From: Streptomyces cavernae
Lineage (GTDB): Bacteria; Actinomycetota; Actinomycetes; Streptomycetales; Streptomycetaceae
DNA: 64,000 nt
NCBI RefSeq assembly: GCF_004023625.1
Contig: NZ_ML137711.1
Coordinates: forward strand, 62,001-126,000
Direction: 5' to 3'
A program made the position numbers and the translations under genes. The notes beneath the pieces were generated by a model. That model was given only the letters and a program-made list of their open reading frames with translations. It made no database searches and was not told the DNA's origin. Of this stretch, positions 17,884 to 26,587 are shown piece after piece. The first letter of the stretch is position 1. Each line of letters starts with the position of its first letter.

Positions 17884-18426
17884 TTGTGCGGCCCGTCACC
17901 GAATCTCCCCGAGTTGCAGCCGTCCAGACGTATGAGGAGCGTCCCCTGCGCCTGCCCTATGACAGAGAAGGAGAGAGTCTTGTTCTTTCGACGCACTCGC
18001 GAGGACCGCGCGTTCCGTGAAGCCCAGCGTGCGGGCCACGAGTTGCTCCTGCGGCTGCAGTCCGCACGGCCGTGGCCCGACTGCCCCGAGCCGATCACAC
18101 AGGCCCCTGCCGTGGAGGAAACGGTGGTGCCTCATTTCCTGCCGCCGGAGTTGCGGGTGCCGTCGCGCCATGAGGTGGCCGGGGTGATGATGCGCTGGCT
18201 GCAGCCGCTCGTCGTCGACGGCGAGGTCCGTACGTGTCCCGGGTGCGGTGCGTACCGGGACTGGATCGTCTTCTGCATGCGCGACGACTCGGTGTGGCTG
18301 CGTTGTCGGGCTGGCCACGAGACGAAGGAGCCCGGCCTGGATGCGGCCTGGTTCAACCGCCACTCCGGTCCCGTCGACCGATTCCACCCCACTCTCGAAG
18401 AGGGCCTGCGCCACCTCGGCCATTGA
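17884..18426 (+). CDS. hypothetical protein with CxxC zinc-binding motif
   Basis: Up to 180 residues from a TTG at 17884 behind AGAGGAG. Alternatives are the ATG at 17959 or a TTG at 17980 directly behind AAGGAGAG, which would give a 148-residue protein. The C-terminal half carries EVRTCPGCGAYRDWIVFCMRDDSVWLRCRAGHETKEPG, a four-ligand pattern (CPGC ... C ... C-x2-H) that suggests a zinc ribbon. The N-terminal region is charged and helical. No family recognised. It lies 26 bp after the DUF317 gene and could be co-transcribed with it. Confidence 0.6.
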   Translation: MCGPSPNLPELQPSRRMRSVPCACPMTEKERVLFFRRTREDRAFREAQRAGHELLLRLQSARPWPDCPEPITQAPAVEETVVPHFLPPELRVPSRHEVAGVMMRWLQPLVVDGEVRTCPGCGAYRDWIVFCMRDDSVWLRCRAGHETKEPGLDAAWFNRHSGPVDRFHPTLEEGLRHLGH

Positions 18427-18520
18427 CCTCCCGAAACCCCCGCTCCCCTTCGTACTGCCGGCGCCCGGAGGGCCGGCCTGGTCAGACCGTCCGTTTCGCA
18501 GGCCACAAAAGGGGTTTCCT

Positions 18521-19231
18521 ATGCGCCTTCACACCACGACCGTCCTCAGCCTCAGCGCCCTCGCCGTCCTGGCCCTGGCGGGCTGTTCCCATGGCAACGC
18601 CACCTCCTCCGGCCCGAGGTCGTCCACGACCGTCCCGGTGCACCCGGACGGCCAGAGTGCCCCGGCGCCCACTCCCCTGTCCTCGACCGCACTGGCCAAG
18701 CGGCTCCTGGACGAGAGCGACCTCGGCGAGGGCTACACCCGCATGCCACAGCGCACTGCGGCGCACGACGACGTGACCGTGATCGGCTGTTCCAGGCTGG
18801 GGGAACTCGCTGGCGATGCAGCGGCCGGTGGCAGCCTCGATTTCCCGCGCAACGCGAAGGCGTCCTTCACCTATGCAGGCGGCCCCGGTTCCGAGGTAGC
18901 CGAGGAGTTGTACAGCGACACTGAGGACAAGCTCTCCCGAGAGGTAGGCCGGATCTTCGAGGCGATGACCTCCTGCCCCACCTACCAGGTCCTCGCCAGC
19001 GGTACCCCCGTCACGGTCACGACTCAGAAGGTGCTCGTCGCCCGCCGGCTGGGCGACGAGCAGTGGAGCCAGCTGCTGACCTTCACAGCCGGCGGGCGCA
19101 GCAGCATCGTCAAGCAGACGGCCGTCCGCACCGGGACGGTGGTCGTCGTGGTCTCGGGTAGCCCCGGCCTTGTTGATGCCCACGTGCGCAAGGCGATCGC
19201 CAAGGTCACAGCGGGCAGGCTCACGGGGTGA
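18521..19231 (+). CDS. secreted lipoprotein of unknown function, 236 aa
   Basis: The ATG at 18521 follows AAAAGGGG. It begins with a signal peptide and a lipobox LALAGC ending around residue 22, so the mature protein should be lipidated at Cys and sit on the outer face of the membrane. A Ser/Thr/Pro-rich linker (about 23-55) leads to a domain with ALAKRLLDESDLGEGYTRMP, the pattern of sensor/lipoproteins found beside Streptomyces kinases, and two later Cys that could form a disulfide (VIGCSRLG, MTSCPTYQ). The ligand is unknown. Confidence 0.8.
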   Translation: MRLHTTTVLSLSALAVLALAGCSHGNATSSGPRSSTTVPVHPDGQSAPAPTPLSSTALAKRLLDESDLGEGYTRMPQRTAAHDDVTVIGCSRLGELAGDAAAGGSLDFPRNAKASFTYAGGPGSEVAEELYSDTEDKLSREVGRIFEAMTSCPTYQVLASGTPVTVTTQKVLVARRLGDEQWSQLLTFTAGGRSSIVKQTAVRTGTVVVVVSGSPGLVDAHVRKAIAKVTAGRLTG

Positions 19232-19428
19232 TGAGGCGGGATCGGCAGGCACGGACGGCGCCGCAGGTCCCAGGGTCAAGGCCGGTTCCTAGAGCGCCAG
19301 ATCCCCGCCCTGGTCGCGGAGGTGCCTGACGTTCCCCACGGTGTAAGCCCCGTGACATGGGCGGGCTTCACCTCCCTCGCCCCTGGAGGCCGGAGCCAAC
19401 AAGGTCGGCCGCCAGGGGCGCCGCCGTG

Positions 19429-20430
19429 TCAGGCCAGGGCGGTCAGGTTCTGCACGAGGGAGCGGACTTCGGGCGTGAGGCCGTCAAGGATGTCCCGCCT
19501 GTAGGGGGTGTCGGGTCGGGCAGCGAGGTCTTGGACCGTAGCCCAGTTCTCGGCGACCACCCGGAGAGCCTGCTGTGCTTGCTGGACGGCATTCCGTCGG
19601 TGGACGAGGAACTCTTCAGCGCGCTGGTGGGCCTGCTCCCAGGTGATTTCTCCCCGCTCGACGAGCTGGGACAGGGGCGGGGCGGGGTCTCCGTCGGAGA
19701 GGCGGAGGGCGTCCGTGTGCTGCACGGACTGCCGGAGCTGTGCTTCGTGCTGCCGCTGGTCGAGTGCCGCTATGGCGTCATCGAGGGCGAGGAGGCCCTC
19801 GCTGACCTGTTCTGCGAGATCGGGGGCGTGCTCGCGCAGGCGGCCGTGCTGGGCCTGGACCTCGGCGGCGCGGGCCTGGTGTTCGCGGACGGTGCTGTAG
19901 GCGGCATCGAGGCTGAGCTTGCCGCTGCGGACCTGCTCGGCGAGGTGGGGGTTGCGCTTGAGGACCGTGGCCGCGTTGGAGAGGCGGGTCAGGCTGATGC
20001 TGTGGACCTTGGCCTGGTGGCGCAGGGAGTGTTCCGAAAAGGAACGGGCCATCGCGACGATCATCGCCTGCTGGCCCTTGCTGATGTGCCGGCGGCGCAG
20101 GTTGTGGGCGAGGATCAGCCCTTTGGGGTCGCTGCCGGTGTACGTCGTGAAGCGCGGCTCGACGCCGGCAATCTCGCAGGCGGCCAGACGGTTACGTCCG
20201 TCGAGGAGGACGCCGTCGGCGCTCAGGACGATGGCCTCGTGCTGGCCCTCGGTCTTGATGGACTCGGCCAGGTCGTGCAGCTCGTCGGCGCTGAGTATCG
20301 GGAACATGCCGGCGGTGGGGTGGGTCTGGATGATGGGCTCCTTGTCGGGTGGGGTGCCGGTGGCGCGCCGCAGATGTCCTGCGGCGTCGTAAGGCCGGGG
20401 GCAGGGCTGTTGTCGTTGATCGGTTGTCAT
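19429..20430 (-). CDS. ParB-like N-terminal domain protein of a mobile element
   Basis: 333 residues from the ATG at 20430. Residues about 38-120 form the ParB/Spo0J N-terminal domain: FPILSADELHDLAESIKTEG, VLLDGRNRLAACE and a box II-like LILAHNLRRRHISKGQQA. The Gly-Arg-Asn-Arg step replaces the GERR of chromosomal ParB, as in plasmid and ICE versions. An HTH region follows, then a long charged alpha-helical stretch (about 150-290) rich in Gln, Glu and Arg. It lies 67 bp after the relaxase gene on the same strand. Possible roles are partition or regulation of element genes. It is clearly not the chromosomal parB. Confidence 0.8.
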   Translation of the reverse strand: MTTDQRQQPCPRPYDAAGHLRRATGTPPDKEPIIQTHPTAGMFPILSADELHDLAESIKTEGQHEAIVLSADGVLLDGRNRLAACEIAGVEPRFTTYTGSDPKGLILAHNLRRRHISKGQQAMIVAMARSFSEHSLRHQAKVHSISLTRLSNAATVLKRNPHLAEQVRSGKLSLDAAYSTVREHQARAAEVQAQHGRLREHAPDLAEQVSEGLLALDDAIAALDQRQHEAQLRQSVQHTDALRLSDGDPAPPLSQLVERGEITWEQAHQRAEEFLVHRRNAVQQAQQALRVVAENWATVQDLAARPDTPYRRDILDGLTPEVRSLVQNLTALA

Positions 20431-20497
20431 CGTGACTTCGGTGGTTCTCGGTAGCGGGTGCGAGGCGTGCGCGGCCGCTGCGTGAGGGGGCTGGTGC

Positions 20498-22219
20498 TCA
20501 CCGCGGCCGGTGAGTGCGGGATGGCGGTGGCGCGGATGTGGGGGGTGTCGCGGCGGTGGCCCGGGCTGTGGACAGGACGTGGGGGATGTGAGGGCTACGG
20601 GCTTGTGCGGCTCGTGCACCTGGGCCGGGGGCGTGCCGGTCGCCGAGGCGTTGGATGCGCCAGACGAGAACTTCGGACGCCGATTTGGCGTCGCTCAAGG
20701 AGCGTTGCTGGGCTGCCTGCCGGAGGACGGCTGCGGGGTTGTGGCCGGCGGCTTCGGCGGCGGCGAGGGCGGCGGTCAGTGCGGGCCAGGCAGCCTCGGT
20801 GAGGATCTGCCCGGAGTGGGAGGGCAGGACCTCGTGCAGGGTGCGGGCGTACCGGTGGACGGTGCTGTCGGAAGGGCGGCGCCCGGCGAGTACGGCGAGG
20901 CTGGTCGGGGCGATCTGGTCGTAGGCGGCCTGGAGATGGATGAGCGTTTGCCGGGCGGCGGCCACCTGCCGGTCGTGGTGGTGCAGCGCGCTGCGGCGCT
21001 GGGCTGCGAGGACGACGAGGATGGCGGCGTCCAGGAGCATGGCAAGGCCGGTGTGGTCCGCGGGCTGGTAGCGCATGGCTTTCAGAGCGCCGCGCAGGGC
21101 GCGGGCGTGCTGGTGGTCGGCGCGGGCACGGGTGTGGGCGGCGCGCTCGAAGGCGACGGCGGCGCGGTGGAGTTCGGCCTTGAGATGGCCGGGGGCGTGG
21201 GCGGGCAAGGCGTAGAGGACTTCGCTGAAGACGGTCAGGTGGGCTTGTGCAGCGCTGTCGTCGGCGTGATCAAGGTGGTGGGGGATACGTTCTGCGGCCG
21301 CGGTGGCCTGGTGCCAAGGGCTGCGGCGGTAGTGGCCGGCTGGTGAGGCTGCAGTGGCGGTGTGCGCTTCGGTGGCGGCCAGGCGCTGCTGGATCTGCGG
21401 GAGGGACAGGTCGGTGGCGAGGCTGGAGCCGGAGTACCAGATGGGTGTGCCGTCGTCAGGCAGGGCGACCTTGTAGCCGCCGAGGTCGCCGGAGGGCAGA
21501 GTGCGCGTTTCGACTTGAAGGCCGGCGTCGGCGAGCAGGTTGAAGAACTCGTCCAGGTCCTTCGCGTGGGAGAGCGCGGTGCGCACGGTGTGGCGCAGTT
21601 GCTCGCGCGCTGTCTTGTGGTGGCCCAGCCGTTTGGCCTTCTCCTGCTCGGCGCGGGTGGGGCGCTTCGCCGCCGGGGTACCGGTGGCGGCTTCGGGGCC
21701 GCGCGGAACCTGGGTGAGGCCGAAGTCCTTCTCGATTGTGGCGAGTTCGGTCATGGCGCGGTGGTAGTCGTTCCAGTTCCGCGGAGGGCGCAGATCGCCG
21801 CGGACTTTGGTGGCGACGATGTGGATGTGGTCGTCCGCGTGGCGCACGGCGACCCACCGGCAGCCGTCCGGATCGCCCTCCGGTGCGATGCCGGTCGCAT
21901 GGACCATGCGCTTGGCGATCGTCGCCCAGTCGGCATCGGTCAGGATGCGGTCCTCGGGCGCGGCGCGCACCGAGCAGTGCCACACGTGCCCCTCGGGTGC
22001 CTTGTCGCCGGCCTGCTCGACCCGCAGGTCCAGGGCCTTGGTGAGCTGGCCGAGCCGCTGCTTGTGCCCAGGGCTGTCATACGGGCCTGGGTCAGGAATG
22101 AAGTCGTCCCAGGAGGCGACGATGTGCTGGTCGGTGTGTTCGTTGGCGCGGCCCTTGTCGAAGAGGTACGCCAGGACGCCGTAGGTGTTGTTGCCCGGCT
22201 TGACGATGTTCGCGATCAA
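20498..22219 (-). CDS. MobA/VirD2-family relaxase (mobilization nuclease)
   Basis: 573 residues; the ATG at 22219 overlaps the mobC stop by 4 nt. The N-terminal part has the conjugative relaxase layout: MIANIVKPGNNTYGVLAYLF with a likely catalytic Tyr13 or Tyr18, then WHCSVRAAPEDRILTDADW, and the metal-binding HADDHIHIV three-His motif around residue 126. Such enzymes nick oriT and stay covalently attached to the transferred strand. The C-terminal 300 residues are Ala/His-rich helices and a disordered tail, likely for DNA or coupling-protein contact. Together with MobC this supports mobilization by a relaxase mechanism, unlike the TraB-only transfer of classic Streptomyces AICEs. Confidence 0.88.
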   Translation of the reverse strand: MIANIVKPGNNTYGVLAYLFDKGRANEHTDQHIVASWDDFIPDPGPYDSPGHKQRLGQLTKALDLRVEQAGDKAPEGHVWHCSVRAAPEDRILTDADWATIAKRMVHATGIAPEGDPDGCRWVAVRHADDHIHIVATKVRGDLRPPRNWNDYHRAMTELATIEKDFGLTQVPRGPEAATGTPAAKRPTRAEQEKAKRLGHHKTAREQLRHTVRTALSHAKDLDEFFNLLADAGLQVETRTLPSGDLGGYKVALPDDGTPIWYSGSSLATDLSLPQIQQRLAATEAHTATAASPAGHYRRSPWHQATAAAERIPHHLDHADDSAAQAHLTVFSEVLYALPAHAPGHLKAELHRAAVAFERAAHTRARADHQHARALRGALKAMRYQPADHTGLAMLLDAAILVVLAAQRRSALHHHDRQVAAARQTLIHLQAAYDQIAPTSLAVLAGRRPSDSTVHRYARTLHEVLPSHSGQILTEAAWPALTAALAAAEAAGHNPAAVLRQAAQQRSLSDAKSASEVLVWRIQRLGDRHAPGPGARAAQARSPHIPHVLSTARATAATPPTSAPPPSRTHRPR

Positions 22220-22863
22220 CTCAGGCCGCCCGCCTTCTGCCCGGCTGCCCGGAAGGCCGCGTCGTCGATCGCCCGGACCGTGTCGTGGGCGGTGGCGAGC
22301 AGGCGCTGCGCCCGCTGAAGGATCGCGGCGTCCACAGGGTGTGGATCGCCGCCCGAGTTGAGGCGGCGGGCGATCTGGTTGACGTTGTTGCCGATCCGGG
22401 CGATCTGCGCCCGCTGGGTGGCGAGCTCGTCGACCGCATCGTCGTAGACCGTGCGAGGAGCGGAGACGGTGATCTCACCGCGGACGCGGGCCATGGTGGC
22501 GTCGGCGATGTAGCGCGCCATGGTCACGTGCTCGGCTTTCGCCGCCGACTGGATGTCGTGCTTCTCATGCGGCGCAAAGCGGGCGGTGACGTGCTCGGAA
22601 CGCTGCGCGTCGAGGTTCGCGCGGCGGTGCGGCGTACGCTGCTTGGCCCCTGTGACGAGAGCGGTCGGCTGTTCGCCGGCGCTCACCCGCTCCTGCTCTG
22701 GCACGCCCTCGTGCCGGAGCTGCTCCTCCGCCACCCCCGGGGCGGAGGTGTTCGCGATGGACCGGCCTATGGACGGTCCATCGCTATTGCTTGCTGCGCG
22801 TGTGACGGGAGTGGTGACCATCTGCTTTTGGGGGATGGGGAGTTCGCGGTACTGGTCGCGCAC
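22216..22863 (-). CDS. mobC: MobC-type relaxosome accessory protein
   Basis: 215 residues from a GTG at 22863. The C-terminal part (about 85-205) has a ribbon-helix-helix-like start (ARFAPHEKHDIQSAAKAEHVTMARYIADATMARV) and the MobC signature LATQRAQIARIGNNVNQIARRLNSGGD, with the characteristic GxNxNQxAR motif. The N-terminal 80 residues are disordered. MobC proteins bind oriT and help melt the nick region for the relaxase. The 4-nt overlap with the relaxase supports the pairing. oriT is expected just upstream but I could not define it by eye. Confidence 0.85.
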   Translation of the reverse strand: MRDQYRELPIPQKQMVTTPVTRAASNSDGPSIGRSIANTSAPGVAEEQLRHEGVPEQERVSAGEQPTALVTGAKQRTPHRRANLDAQRSEHVTARFAPHEKHDIQSAAKAEHVTMARYIADATMARVRGEITVSAPRTVYDDAVDELATQRAQIARIGNNVNQIARRLNSGGDPHPVDAAILQRAQRLLATAHDTVRAIDDAAFRAAGQKAGGLS

Positions 22864-22903
22864 GACGAGGTGTCCTTGTGTCGGGGTTGCGGGGGTGGCG
22901 GGT

Positions 22904-23335
22904 TCAGGCGGCGCGCGGTTGTTTGTTGAGCTCGGCGAACTGCTCGGCGGCGAGGTCGAGCAGATCCACCAGGCGCCGCTCCGGGAGGCGAGCGGCGGTG
23001 GTCAGGGCGTCGTCGATGCGAGGGTCGAGGGTGCTGACGGCATCCAGTCCGGCGGCGCGGGCGACAACCAGGCGCAGCTCGGCCTCGAGCCAGGCCCAGT
23101 GCTCGGTGGCGGGCACCGGGATCCCGTCACCGGCGCCCCTGAGACGGTTCAGGTAGTCGCCGCCGGCGGACAGGATGTCGGGCAGGGGGATGTCGTCGCC
23201 GGCCATCCAACGGCCCTGGTCGAGCAGGGTGAGGATGGCGCAACGCAGCATGCTCATCTCGTCGCGTTCCGGAGCGGTGCAGATCGGGCAGGCGTCGTAG
23301 TCGCAGGTCCAGGCGGACACGGTCGAACGGGGCAT
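22904..23335 (-). CDS. hypothetical element protein, 143 aa
   Basis: ATG at 23335. The N-terminal CDYDACPICTAPERDEM could bind a metal through its three Cys. The rest is helical and Leu/Ala/Arg-rich (LVDLLDLAAEQFAELN near the end). No family recognised. It lies between the DUF2637 gene and mobC on the same strand, with short gaps, and so belongs to the element operon. Confidence 0.65.
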   Translation of the reverse strand: MPRSTVSAWTCDYDACPICTAPERDEMSMLRCAILTLLDQGRWMAGDDIPLPDILSAGGDYLNRLRGAGDGIPVPATEHWAWLEAELRLVVARAAGLDAVSTLDPRIDDALTTAARLPERRLVDLLDLAAEQFAELNKQPRAA

Positions 23336-23384
23336 GGCAGGTGGGCCTTTCAGCGAGGGGTGGTTGGAAGTGCGGGGGGAACGT

Positions 23385-24641
23385 TCAGTGGGGGTGGCCT
23401 GTACGGGCGGGGGCCTGGTGCTCGGCCTTGACCGCGTTGACGATGCTCTGGGCCAGGTCGGTGCCGACCTGGTGGCCGTCGGCACGGACGGCTGCCTTGA
23501 GGGAGTCACGCGAGAGGCGACCCGTCTCGCGGTAGATGCGCTCCGCGTACGCGATGAGGGCATCCCGCGGCAGGTCGGGCCTGCGACCCGGGCGTTTCGG
23601 CTCCGGCTTCTCGCCAGGCTCGGCATCCGCGTCTCTGGCCGTACTCACCTCCGCGCCCGCATCAGTAGCGGATTGAGGGCGGACGATGGATTCCGGGCGG
23701 TCCGACCGGTGTACGCCTTCGTCGCCCGGATTCGGTACGGCCTCCGGGCACTCGGGCCTTGCCCGCTTCGCCGCGGCAGTGCGGGGCCGACTGACTCGGT
23801 CTCCGGGCGTCTCCCACCGTTCGGGCAGTGGGAGCGAGGCCAACCGGGTGGCCTGCTGCCGGGTCCCGAGCTTCCGCAGCAGCAGCTCGTCCTGGCGAGG
23901 ATCACCGTCGACGTCGGCCCTCTCCAGCGCTTCGTGCAGGCGCCGAGTCGCACGTCGGCCACGCCTCTTGTTGCGCTTCGTCTCGGGCATCGCTTCGATG
24001 CGGAGGATCAGCGTGACGGCCCGGCTCAGGGCGCGCTCGCGGATGAGTCGTGCGGCATCGGCGTCCTGGTCGTGGATGCCCAGGCGCGCCAGGAGTCGCT
24101 CGCGTGCCTGCCGGCCGAGGATCGCGAGCAGGCTGCGTGAGGCGGCCTCGGGGGTGTGGTGGCGTAGCTCGATTCCCATGGCCAGGTGCCAGAGGACTGC
24201 GGCCATCACCGGGCCGATCAGGGCGCGGACCGTGCCGCCGACGGGACCGGACTCGGCGTAGGCGGGGATGATCTGGCCTCCGGTGATCACCCATACCAGG
24301 ACGCCAGGCGGACCCGGCGCCTGCCTGGGACCCTTCAGGTTCTGGCGCGCCATCAAGGCCATTGCGAACAAAGCCAGTTCAGCGGTGGCGAACATGAAGG
24401 CGCGCTCGACGGTGCTGCCCATGTCGAGGTAGTCGGCGGCGAAGCGCCAGCTGGTGTCCGCGCTGTAAGCGGTGCAGCCGATCGCGGCGACAGCGGCAAC
24501 CGGGATGGCGGCGGTGCCACGTCGCTGCCCGACACCGGGCTTCTGGGCGCGTCGGCGCAGCAGCCATCCAGCGAGCAAGGTGACGACGAGGAACGGCGCG
24601 CCGATCGCGAGCAGGGACGAGAGTTCGAAGGGGTAGGTCAC
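23385..24641 (-). CDS. DUF2637 domain-containing membrane protein
   Basis: 418 residues from the GTG at 24641, overlapping the stop of the upstream gene as GTGA; a much longer frame upstream of this point is only the shadow of the neighbouring gene. Four hydrophobic segments lie in the first 190 residues (FELSSLLAIGAPFLVVTLLAGWLL, TAAIPVAAVAAIGCTAYSAD, AFMFATAELALFAMALMA, GPVMAAVLWHLAMGIEL), the pattern of DUF2637, common in Streptomyces plasmids and ICEs. The C-terminal 200 residues are charged and cytoplasmic, ending in a small helical domain (DALIAYAERIYRETGRLSRDSL) that resembles a DNA-binding tail. Probably an accessory transfer or spread protein; function unproven. Confidence 0.78.
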   Translation of the reverse strand: MTYPFELSSLLAIGAPFLVVTLLAGWLLRRRAQKPGVGQRRGTAAIPVAAVAAIGCTAYSADTSWRFAADYLDMGSTVERAFMFATAELALFAMALMARQNLKGPRQAPGPPGVLVWVITGGQIIPAYAESGPVGGTVRALIGPVMAAVLWHLAMGIELRHHTPEAASRSLLAILGRQARERLLARLGIHDQDADAARLIRERALSRAVTLILRIEAMPETKRNKRRGRRATRRLHEALERADVDGDPRQDELLLRKLGTRQQATRLASLPLPERWETPGDRVSRPRTAAAKRARPECPEAVPNPGDEGVHRSDRPESIVRPQSATDAGAEVSTARDADAEPGEKPEPKRPGRRPDLPRDALIAYAERIYRETGRLSRDSLKAAVRADGHQVGTDLAQSIVNAVKAEHQAPARTGHPH

Positions 24642-25327
24642 GCAGCTCCCTGTCGGGTGATTTCCTCGGCGGCGAGGTCGAGGCGCGTCGGGTGAGGCGT
24701 GGTGCGGGGCGCATTGCCTCGGGCGCGGCCGTCGGGGCCCACGCGTCGACTGCGGCAGGGTTCGCCCTCGCGGGCATGGCACCACGGGCACCGGACGCCA
24801 AGGGCGTCCGGGAGCCCTTCGGCCACGGCGGCCTCGCGTGCGGCACGGGCCGGACGATAGGGGGCGAGCGCCGCGCGGATTGTCGGTGGGACGCACGATC
24901 CGATGGCGCGCACGCGGGCCTCCACGTCGGGGTGCGGGCCACCGTTGGTGAGCTGTCGGTGCGTCGAGGGCGCAGCCGTTCCGGTGGCCACGGCCTGCCG
25001 GGTGCCTAGCAGTTCGGCCCGCCATGCGGTCGGGTCGTCGGGGTCGGCGGCCGGCGCGGGGTCGGTGTGCCGGTCGAGACGGTCGCGGCGGTACGTGCGC
25101 CACGCGCGGGCGACGTCCACGGGCAGGATCGGGTAGGGCGAGTCGAGGACGTGCGCCTGAATCGCCTCGCGGACATCCCAGCCGTAGTTCGTGGCGAAGG
25201 GGACGTCGTGGAGCAGTTCGTGCCACTGGGCGAGCTGGTCGCGGGCCTCGCCTGGGTCGGTACGGATCGTGCGGGGGTCCAGGCGGCCGATGTAGGCGAG
25301 GACGGCGGCGACTTCGCGGCGTTCCAA
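24638..25327 (-). CDS. hypothetical protein with C-terminal phage-type zinc finger
   Basis: 229 residues from a TTG at 25327, with GGAG (inside the end of the upstream gene) 11 nt in front. The N-terminal 150 residues are helical without recognisable motifs. Residues about 177-215 contain GVRCPWCHAREGEPCRSR ... TPHPTRLDLA, matching the C-x2-C, G-x-P-C, H-x2-R zinc finger found in actinophage and plasmid proteins. The gene is translationally linked at both ends, to the winged-helix protein upstream and the DUF2637 protein downstream (4-nt overlap), so it belongs to the same operon. Confidence 0.7.
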   Translation of the reverse strand: MERREVAAVLAYIGRLDPRTIRTDPGEARDQLAQWHELLHDVPFATNYGWDVREAIQAHVLDSPYPILPVDVARAWRTYRRDRLDRHTDPAPAADPDDPTAWRAELLGTRQAVATGTAAPSTHRQLTNGGPHPDVEARVRAIGSCVPPTIRAALAPYRPARAAREAAVAEGLPDALGVRCPWCHAREGEPCRSRRVGPDGRARGNAPRTTPHPTRLDLAAEEITRQGAA

Positions 25328-25336
25328 GGGGGTGGG

Positions 25337-26179
25337 TTACTCCATTCCTGTCGGTTCGTCGAGGGCGGCGAGGAGGGCGGCGGTGTGTGCTTCGGCGCGG
25401 GTCATGCCGCCTGCGAGTGGGGTGGCACCACCGGGCAGGGCGCGCAGGTTCGGCCGTTCCGGGGTGGGAGTGCGTTCCCGGGCGATCCATGTGCGCCAGT
25501 CGGCGCCCCACGCGGCGGCTGGGCGGGGCGCCCACGTCGCCCGGTAGGTGCGCCACTTCTCGTCGGCCGCCCGCAGGCCGTGCTCGCCGAGTCGGGCGAG
25601 GTGCCCGTCGTGCCGCAGCCAGGTCCAGGTGGCGTCGTCGATCTCCCACTGGGCGGCGGTGATGGGGGAGGCAGAGCTGCTGCTCTTACCGTTCACCTTC
25701 GGTTCACTACCGTTCTGGGGGTCGGAATCCGCGCCCCCGGAGGGCTGGAATCCGGTCCCACCAGGGGTCGGAATCCGGTCCCCGGGGCCGTTATCCCGCT
25801 CCCCTTCGAAGACGTCGGCAGGGTCGGATTCCGGCCTTCCGAGGGTCGGAATCCGACCCCCCGGAGGGGCCGAATTCCGGTCCCCCTCGTCTACTTGGTC
25901 GGCGAGGAAGGAGGCGGCGATCGGGAGGTGGTAGTACGTCTCTCCGCGCGGCCCCTTGCGGCCCGCGAGCTGCGTCAGCTCCCCGCTGGCGATCAGCTTC
26001 GTGAGGGCGTCGCGCACGGCCGTACGGGAGGCGTTCGAGCGCTTCATGAGGGTGGGCACGGACGCGTACGCGATGCAGCGGCGATCGCGGCACCGGTCGG
26101 CGATCAGGGCGAGGACCATGCGGGCGGTGCCCTTGCTGTTGCTGTGGTCCCAAACCCATTCGCGGGCGTCGTAGCTCAT
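25337..26179 (-). CDS. winged-helix replication/regulatory protein of the element
   Basis: 280 residues. The N-terminal roughly 90 residues (MSYDAREWVWDHSNSKGT ... LIADRCRDRRCIAYASVPTLMKRSNASRTAVRDALTKLIASGEL) are a helix-turn-helix domain of the type that heads actinobacterial plasmid and ICE replication-initiation or primase-linked proteins. A repetitive linker (about 95-155) with recurring RIPTPGG/SDP units is encoded by an iteron-like DNA array (25721-25881). A C-terminal Trp-rich region (WEIDDATWTWLRHDGHLARLG ... WRTYRATW) follows. I infer a role in element replication or copy-number control; direct proof is lacking. Its ATG overlaps the end of a possible small upstream frame. Confidence 0.75.
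   Translation of the reverse strand: MSYDAREWVWDHSNSKGTARMVLALIADRCRDRRCIAYASVPTLMKRSNASRTAVRDALTKLIASGELTQLAGRKGPRGETYYHLPIAASFLADQVDEGDRNSAPPGGRIPTLGRPESDPADVFEGERDNGPGDRIPTPGGTGFQPSGGADSDPQNGSEPKVNGKSSSSASPITAAQWEIDDATWTWLRHDGHLARLGEHGLRAADEKWRTYRATWAPRPAAAWGADWRTWIARERTPTPERPNLRALPGGATPLAGGMTRAEAHTAALLAALDEPTGME
25721..25881. repeat. iteron-like array of CGGAATCCG palindromes inside the winged-helix gene
   Basis: Six copies of the near-palindrome CGGAATCCG / CGGATTCCG, usually within GGTCGGAATCCGG, begin near 25721, 25745, 25767, 25823, 25845 and 25869. Steps are 24, 22, 56, 22 and 24 bp, so neighbours are about two helical turns apart. They encode the RIPTPGG-like linker of the protein but look constrained at DNA level. 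Confidence 0.6.
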
Positions 26180-26393
26180 CGGGTGGTGGCTCCTTCATCA
26201 GGGCAGGCGGGTGCGACGGGCCCTCTTCGGGCGGTGCACAGGGTGGGGGTGGGGCACGGTCCCGGTGCCGACGTGTCGGTGAGGGTCGCGAGGGCGCGGG
26301 GGGATGAGACCCGGCCATAGGCGATTCCTTGGCCCAGGGCGCGCTGGGGTCGCTGTTCCTGCGGGCCAGCGCTCCAGGCGGAACACAAGACAG
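26176..26393 (-). CDS. possible small leader gene coupled to the winged-helix gene
   Basis: A frame ending in TGA at 26178-26176 overlaps the winged-helix ATG as ATGA. It could start at a TTG near 26393 (about 70 residues; contains CPTPTLCTARRG and ends CPDEGATTR). The composition is unremarkable and I recognise no family, so it may be fortuitous. The rest of the gap to 26587 shows no other gene. Confidence 0.28.
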
Positions 26394-26416
26394 CCACACC
26401 CGCGCGCGAAGATCCA
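26386..26416 (-). promoter_or_regulatory. promoter-like element 1, copy of a sequence at 27840
   Basis: CAAGACAGCCACACCC followed by GCGCGCGAAGATCCAGC closely matches 27840-27873, including an identical AGCCACACCC, and both are followed about 50 bp later by CTCACGGC. Read on the minus strand it places a TGTGGCTGTCTTG stretch ahead of the winged-helix operon. Likely a duplicated promoter or binding region. Confidence 0.4.
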
Positions 26417-26587
26417 GCGTTCGGCCGAGAAACCACACAGCTCACGGCGAACGCGTCCTTGGCTGCGTATCCGAAGCTGCTAGCCGGTGCGCTGATGCCG
26501 GTTACTAGCGGCTGCAGAGCCGCCCTGCGAGCCAGTGCCGGCCGCCCTCGGACCCGCGACGAGGCGGGACCGTTCCTCCGGCTCCGG

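Noticed and set aside
23385..25649. A single 754-codon minus-strand gene
   Set aside because: Only the part from the GTG at 24641 shows protein-like features (four membrane helices, DUF2637). The upstream part is in the frame shadow of the zinc-finger gene.
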